A stretch of DNA of 8,115 bases from an uncultured Porphyromonadaceae bacterium (lineage in GTDB: Bacteria; Bacteroidota; Bacteroidia; Bacteroidales; Muribaculaceae), in the NCBI GenBank assembly GCA_937921035.1, contig CALEUL010000041.1, positions 1 through 8,115 of the forward strand, written 5' to 3'. This document shows positions 5,354-8,115 of this stretch, in pieces; position 1 is the stretch's first letter; each line of letters opens with the position of its first letter. Made by a program: the position numbers and the translations under genes. The notes below the pieces were generated by a model. The model did no database searches, was not told the origin of the DNA, and was given only the letters and a program-made list of their open reading frames with translations.

Positions 5354-6274
5354 ATGAGTATGAAGAAATCTGTATTAACAATCATATTCGCTGCGCTCGC
5401 CCTCATGGCCTCCGCACAGAGCCGCCAGGCCCTGCGCATAAACGAGGTGATGGTTGTCAACGACAGCAGTATGGTGGACGAATACGGAAACCACGTGGCA
5501 TGGATAGAGCTTTTCAACTCAAACTTTGCCCCGCTCCAGATTTCCAGCGTCTTCCTTACCAACGACTCCACGCAGCCCCGAAAATATCCCGTGCCATTAG
5601 GCGACGTCAACACAAAGATACCCAAGCGCCAGCATGTCGTATTCTTTGCCGACGGAGAGCCTAACCGCGGAACGTTCCATACAAGCTTCAAGCTTGTTCC
5701 CGGCCAGGACAACTGGATCGGTATTTACGACGCCGACGGCCTCACCCTTATCGACGAGGTTACCGTTCCCGCATCACTGCTCCCCAACCAGTCGTGGGCA
5801 CGCACTGCCGACGGCGAAGGCGAATGGGCCCTCCGTACAGGCGGCGAAGCCGACTACATCACACCTTCCAGCGCAAACGTAATCAAGGACACCAACCGCA
5901 AAATCGAACTGTTCGCCGAACAGGACGAGAACGGTTTCGGCATGACAATCATGGCAATGTGCATCGTGTTCAGTGCCCTGCTTCTGCTCTGCCTCTGCTT
6001 CTATGCTATCGGTAAGATCGGTGCGGCAATATCGCGCCAGAACAAGATGGTGGCTCACGGCGTAAACAAGAACGAAGTATCCGTAGCAGATGTCAAGCAC
6101 GACTCCGGCGAAGAAATCGCTGCCATAGTCATGGCACTTAACGAGCATCTGAACGCACACGATGCCGAAAGCGCCATCCTTACCATCAACAAGGTGAAAC
6201 GCGCCTACTCGCCCTGGAGCTCGAAGATCTACGGCCTCCGCGAAGTTCCCGGTGTACATCACAACACTAAGTAA
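5354..6274 (+). CDS. oadG: OadG-type membrane subunit fused to a periplasmic lamin-tail domain
   Basis: This is the membrane-anchor subunit of the decarboxylase pump (gamma in oxaloacetate decarboxylase, delta in the Veillonella methylmalonyl-CoA enzyme), which holds the carboxyltransferase and beta subunits together. The 306 residues are far longer than the roughly 80-120 of classic OadG. Residues 1-21 form a signal peptide with an ASA|Q cleavage site. Residues about 26-165 are a lamin-tail domain: INEVM (29-33), WIELFN (50-55), SFKLVPGQDNWIGIYDADG (111-129), IDEV (133-136) and SWARTADGEGEW (147-158). Residues 184-220 hold the OadG core ELFAEQDENGFGMT and one transmembrane helix (about 196-220). 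The cytoplasmic tail carries the OadG-like SPWSSKIYGLR (286-296) and ends in a His pair (302-303). The topology places the lamin-tail domain in the periplasm. It starts 2 bases after mmdA; Met3 is an alternative start. The role of the extra domain is unknown. Confidence 0.9.
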   Translation: MSMKKSVLTIIFAALALMASAQSRQALRINEVMVVNDSSMVDEYGNHVAWIELFNSNFAPLQISSVFLTNDSTQPRKYPVPLGDVNTKIPKRQHVVFFADGEPNRGTFHTSFKLVPGQDNWIGIYDADGLTLIDEVTVPASLLPNQSWARTADGEGEWALRTGGEADYITPSSANVIKDTNRKIELFAEQDENGFGMTIMAMCIVFSALLLLCLCFYAIGKIGAAISRQNKMVAHGVNKNEVSVADVKHDSGEEIAAIVMALNEHLNAHDAESAILTINKVKRAYSPWSSKIYGLREVPGVHHNTK

Positions 6275-6291
6275 CCCATAGATTTGCAAAA

Positions 6292-6723
6292 ATGAAAGAA
6301 TACAAATACAAAATCAATGGCAACAATTATACCGTTGCCATAGGCGACATCGACAACAACATCGCCCAGGTAGAGGTGAACGGTGTGCCGTACAAAGTAG
6401 AGCTCGACCGCCCCGCGGCAGCTCCCGTAAAAGTTGCTCCCCGTCCTTCCGCAGCTCCCCGCACATCGTCGGGCGAGAAGATTATCGCCAGCAAACCCGC
6501 TGCCGCAGGCAAAGGCACCGTTGTGGCTCCCCTGCCAGGTGTGGTAATCTCGGTTAACGTCAAGGTTGGCGACACCGTAAAGGCTGCCGATACCGTTGTT
6601 ATGCTCGAGGCCATGAAGATGGAGAACACCATCCGTGCCGGCCGCGACGGCAAAGTAACCGCTATCAACTGCGCTGCCGGCGACTCCGTTCTCGAAGGCG
6701 CTCCGCTTGTAACAATCGAATAA
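6292..6723 (+). CDS. mmdC: Biotin carboxyl carrier subunit of methylmalonyl-CoA decarboxylase
   Basis: This subunit carries the biotin that shuttles the carboxyl group from the soluble alpha subunit to the membrane beta subunit. The 143-residue protein has three parts. A small N-terminal beta-rich part (1-39, YKYKINGNNYTVAI) is typical of these carriers. A flexible Ala/Pro linker (about 41-76) follows. The C-terminal biotinyl domain (about 77-143) contains PLPGVV and the biotinylation motif EAMKMEN with Lys109 as the modified residue. Biotin ligase, encoded elsewhere, must act on it. The start at 6292 follows a GCAAAA stretch 17 bases after the upstream stop. The pump genes lie on both sides, which favours this role over acetyl-CoA carboxylase. 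Confidence 0.94.
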   Translation: MKEYKYKINGNNYTVAIGDIDNNIAQVEVNGVPYKVELDRPAAAPVKVAPRPSAAPRTSSGEKIIASKPAAAGKGTVVAPLPGVVISVNVKVGDTVKAADTVVMLEAMKMENTIRAGRDGKVTAINCAAGDSVLEGAPLVTIE

Positions 6724-6743
6724 GACCCCGAAAATAAATAATT

Positions 6744-7901
6744 ATGTCTTTCGGAGATTTCCTTTATAACAATCTTGTGCAGTTCTGGGAACTGACAGGT
6801 TTCGCCAACGCACAGTTCGGCAACTTCGTCATGCTTCTCGTCGGCCTGTTCTTCATCTGGCTTGCCATAAAGAAGAACTTCGAGCCCATGCTGCTTGTGC
6901 CTATCGGCTTCGGTATCCTCATAGGCAATATCCCCTTCAACGCTTCCGCCGGCCTCGAAATCGGCATATACGAAGAAGGCTCCGTTCTTAACATCCTCTA
7001 CAACGGCGTAGCCGCCGGATGGTATCCACCACTCATTTTCTTAGGCATCGGCGCCATGACCGACTTCTCGGCACTTATCGCCAATCCTAAGCTTATGCTC
7101 ATCGGTGCGGCCGCACAGTTCGGTATCTTCGGCGCATACATGGTTGCCCTCGCCCTCGGCTTCTCCCCCGACCAGGCCGGTGCAATCGCCATTATCGGCG
7201 GTGCCGACGGTCCCACGGCTATCTTCCTTTCATCCAAGCTCGCTCCAAACCTGATGGGCGCAATTGCCGTGTCGGCATACTCCTACATGGCCCTCGTGCC
7301 TGTGATCCAGCCGCCGCTGATGCGTCTGTTCACAACAAAGAAAGAGCGTCTTATAAAGATGAAACCCGCCCGCGCCGTCTCGCAGAACGAGAAGATCATC
7401 TTCCCCATCGTCGGTCTGCTCCTCACCTGCTTCGTGGTTCCCTCGGGTATCCCTCTGCTGGGTATGCTGTTCTTCGGCAACCTCCTGCGTGAGTGCGGCG
7501 TTACCACACGTCTTGCCAAGACCGCCAGCAACGCCCTCACCGACATCGTTACCATCCTTCTGGGTATGACCGTAGGCGCCTCCACTCAGGCCTCCCAGTT
7601 CCTTACACCGCAGACTATCTTCATTTTCTTCCTCGGCTTCATGGCATTCATCATCGCTTCGTCGAGCGGCGTGCTTTTCGTCAAGCTGTTCAATCTCATC
7701 CTGCCCAAGGACAAGAAAATCAACCCGCTCATCGGTAATGCCGGCGTATCGGCAGTGCCCATGTCGGCACGTATCTCCAACAACCTCGGTCTGGAATACG
7801 ATCCATCGAACTACCTGCTGATGCACGCTATGGGCCCCAACGTGGCCGGCGTCATCGGTTCAGCTGTCGCTGCAGGCGTCCTCCTCGGATTCCTCGCATA
7901 A
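6744..7901 (+). CDS. mmdB: Na+-translocating decarboxylase beta subunit (OadB/MmdB type)
   Basis: This polytopic inner-membrane protein decarboxylates carboxy-biotin and couples the reaction to Na+ export. The 385 residues contain many hydrophobic segments. The family hallmarks are present: GGADGPTAIF (152-161) with Asp155, equivalent to the essential Asp203 of the Klebsiella oxaloacetate decarboxylase; AYSYMALVP (178-186) with Tyr181, equivalent to Tyr229; GNLLRECGV (245-253); GNAGVSAVPMSAR (331-343) with Asn332 and Ser341; and HAMGPNVAGVIGSA (361-374). It is about 50 residues shorter than the Klebsiella protein, as I recall that length, with the difference before Asp155, but no key motif is missing. 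Its close homologues also serve oxaloacetate, glutaconyl-CoA and malonate decarboxylases; the methylmalonyl-CoA assignment comes from mce and mmdA in the same operon. It is the last gene, followed by a strong terminator. Confidence 0.95.
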   Translation: MSFGDFLYNNLVQFWELTGFANAQFGNFVMLLVGLFFIWLAIKKNFEPMLLVPIGFGILIGNIPFNASAGLEIGIYEEGSVLNILYNGVAAGWYPPLIFLGIGAMTDFSALIANPKLMLIGAAAQFGIFGAYMVALALGFSPDQAGAIAIIGGADGPTAIFLSSKLAPNLMGAIAVSAYSYMALVPVIQPPLMRLFTTKKERLIKMKPARAVSQNEKIIFPIVGLLLTCFVVPSGIPLLGMLFFGNLLRECGVTTRLAKTASNALTDIVTILLGMTVGASTQASQFLTPQTIFIFFLGFMAFIIASSSGVLFVKLFNLILPKDKKINPLIGNAGVSAVPMSARISNNLGLEYDPSNYLLMHAMGPNVAGVIGSAVAAGVLLGFLA

Positions 7902-7917
7902 AACAGCATTCGACCCC

Positions 7918-7953
7918 AAACAGGCCCGGAACACCCTCCGGGCCTGTTTTTTT
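7918..7953 (+). terminator. Rho-independent terminator of the mce-mmd operon
   Basis: A 13-bp stem (7918-7930 with 7937-7949, including three outer A-T pairs) encloses a 6-base loop. Its GC-rich core is CAGGCCCGGA. It is followed by a run of seven T residues (7947-7953, the first three also closing the stem). It lies 16 bases after the mmdB stop codon. Confidence 0.93.
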
Positions 7954-7991
7954 GCACTCAAGTAGAGACCGGAGATATCGACACAGTAATA

Positions 7992-8041
7992 ATGGCCGGA
8001 GGCCATAAATCTAAATAACCGCGGACGCTTGCCGTCCGTGG
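7992..8041. other. Twin-hairpin element downstream of the mmd operon
   Basis: Two adjacent inverted repeats lie here. ATGGCC (7992-7997) pairs with GGCCAT (8001-8006) around GGA. A 9-bp stem (8019-8027 with 8033-8041, one G-T wobble) encloses CTTGC. Twelve A/T-rich bases separate them. Neither is followed by a T-run, so terminator function is unlikely. The paired, compact layout resembles REP/BIME-type dispersed repeats, but one copy alone cannot show that. The stretch 7954-8115 otherwise contains no gene that I can support. Confidence 0.4.
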
Positions 8042-8115
8042 AGCAACCAATAACTTGATATACACCTGACTTCGTCACTTTGGGGCTGTTCTAAAAAGGC
8101 ACCATTGAATATCAG

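Noticed and set aside
5101..5664. A 187-codon plus-strand frame spanning the end of mmdA and the start of the OadG gene.
   Set aside because: It is an out-of-frame shadow of two well-supported genes and has low-complexity, basic composition.
7860..8078. A 72-codon minus-strand frame at the right end.
   Set aside because: It runs through both hairpins of the twin element, then through the mmd terminator and into the mmdB 3' end, so it looks like a chance frame. Conservation of the peptide in other genomes would reopen the question.
8055..8082. A possible rightward promoter (TTG at 8055-8057 and TCACTTTG at 8075-8082).
   Set aside because: The -7 box departs from TAnnTTTG in its second base, the spacing is only 17 bases, and no downstream gene is visible.

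Overview
The window looks like a chromosomal core-metabolism region of a Bacteroidales bacterium. Family-level placement, perhaps Muribaculaceae, is inference. Three things support this. Bacteroidetes-type promoters (a -7 element of the form TAnnTTTG) sit upstream of serC, the Lrp/AsnC gene and the epimerase gene. Start codons are preceded by A/T-rich sequence and not by a Shine-Dalgarno box. The gene content and protein motifs also fit: a SerA of the Bacteroides/Entamoeba type, and a methylmalonyl-CoA decarboxylase operon whose OadG-like subunit carries a lamin-tail domain.

Left part (1-2148, minus strand): a serC-serA operon reads leftward. It makes phosphoserine aminotransferase and D-3-phosphoglycerate dehydrogenase, two of the three steps of phosphorylated serine biosynthesis. 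It starts at a good promoter at 2118-2148 and ends at a 10-bp stem terminator at 21-55.

Middle (2149-3119): upstream of serC lies a probable small gene of 59 codons on the minus strand (2236-2415) with its own terminator-like hairpin at 2180-2212. An A/T-rich stretch with a promoter and dyads then precedes a rightward Lrp/AsnC-family regulator (2655-3119).

Right part (3206-7953, plus strand): a five-gene operon encodes methylmalonyl-CoA epimerase, the carboxyltransferase subunit, an OadG-type membrane anchor fused to a periplasmic lamin-tail domain, a biotin carrier protein and the Na+-translocating beta subunit. Together these form a sodium-pumping methylmalonyl-CoA decarboxylase, the last steps of the succinate-to-propionate route. 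(S)-methylmalonyl-CoA is epimerised to (R), decarboxylated through carboxy-biotin, and the free energy exports Na+. Methylmalonyl-CoA mutase is not in the window. A structured leader precedes the operon, a strong hairpin without a U-tract separates the epimerase gene from the pump genes, and a 13-bp terminator closes the operon. The last 160 bases hold no convincing gene but contain a pair of adjacent hairpins and a possible insertion-sequence end.

I see no tRNA, rRNA, CRISPR array, prophage or defence system. The region is largely ordinary. The more unusual items are the lamin-tail/OadG fusion, the altered active-site motifs of SerA, the small gene, and the RNA structures in and after the mmd operon.
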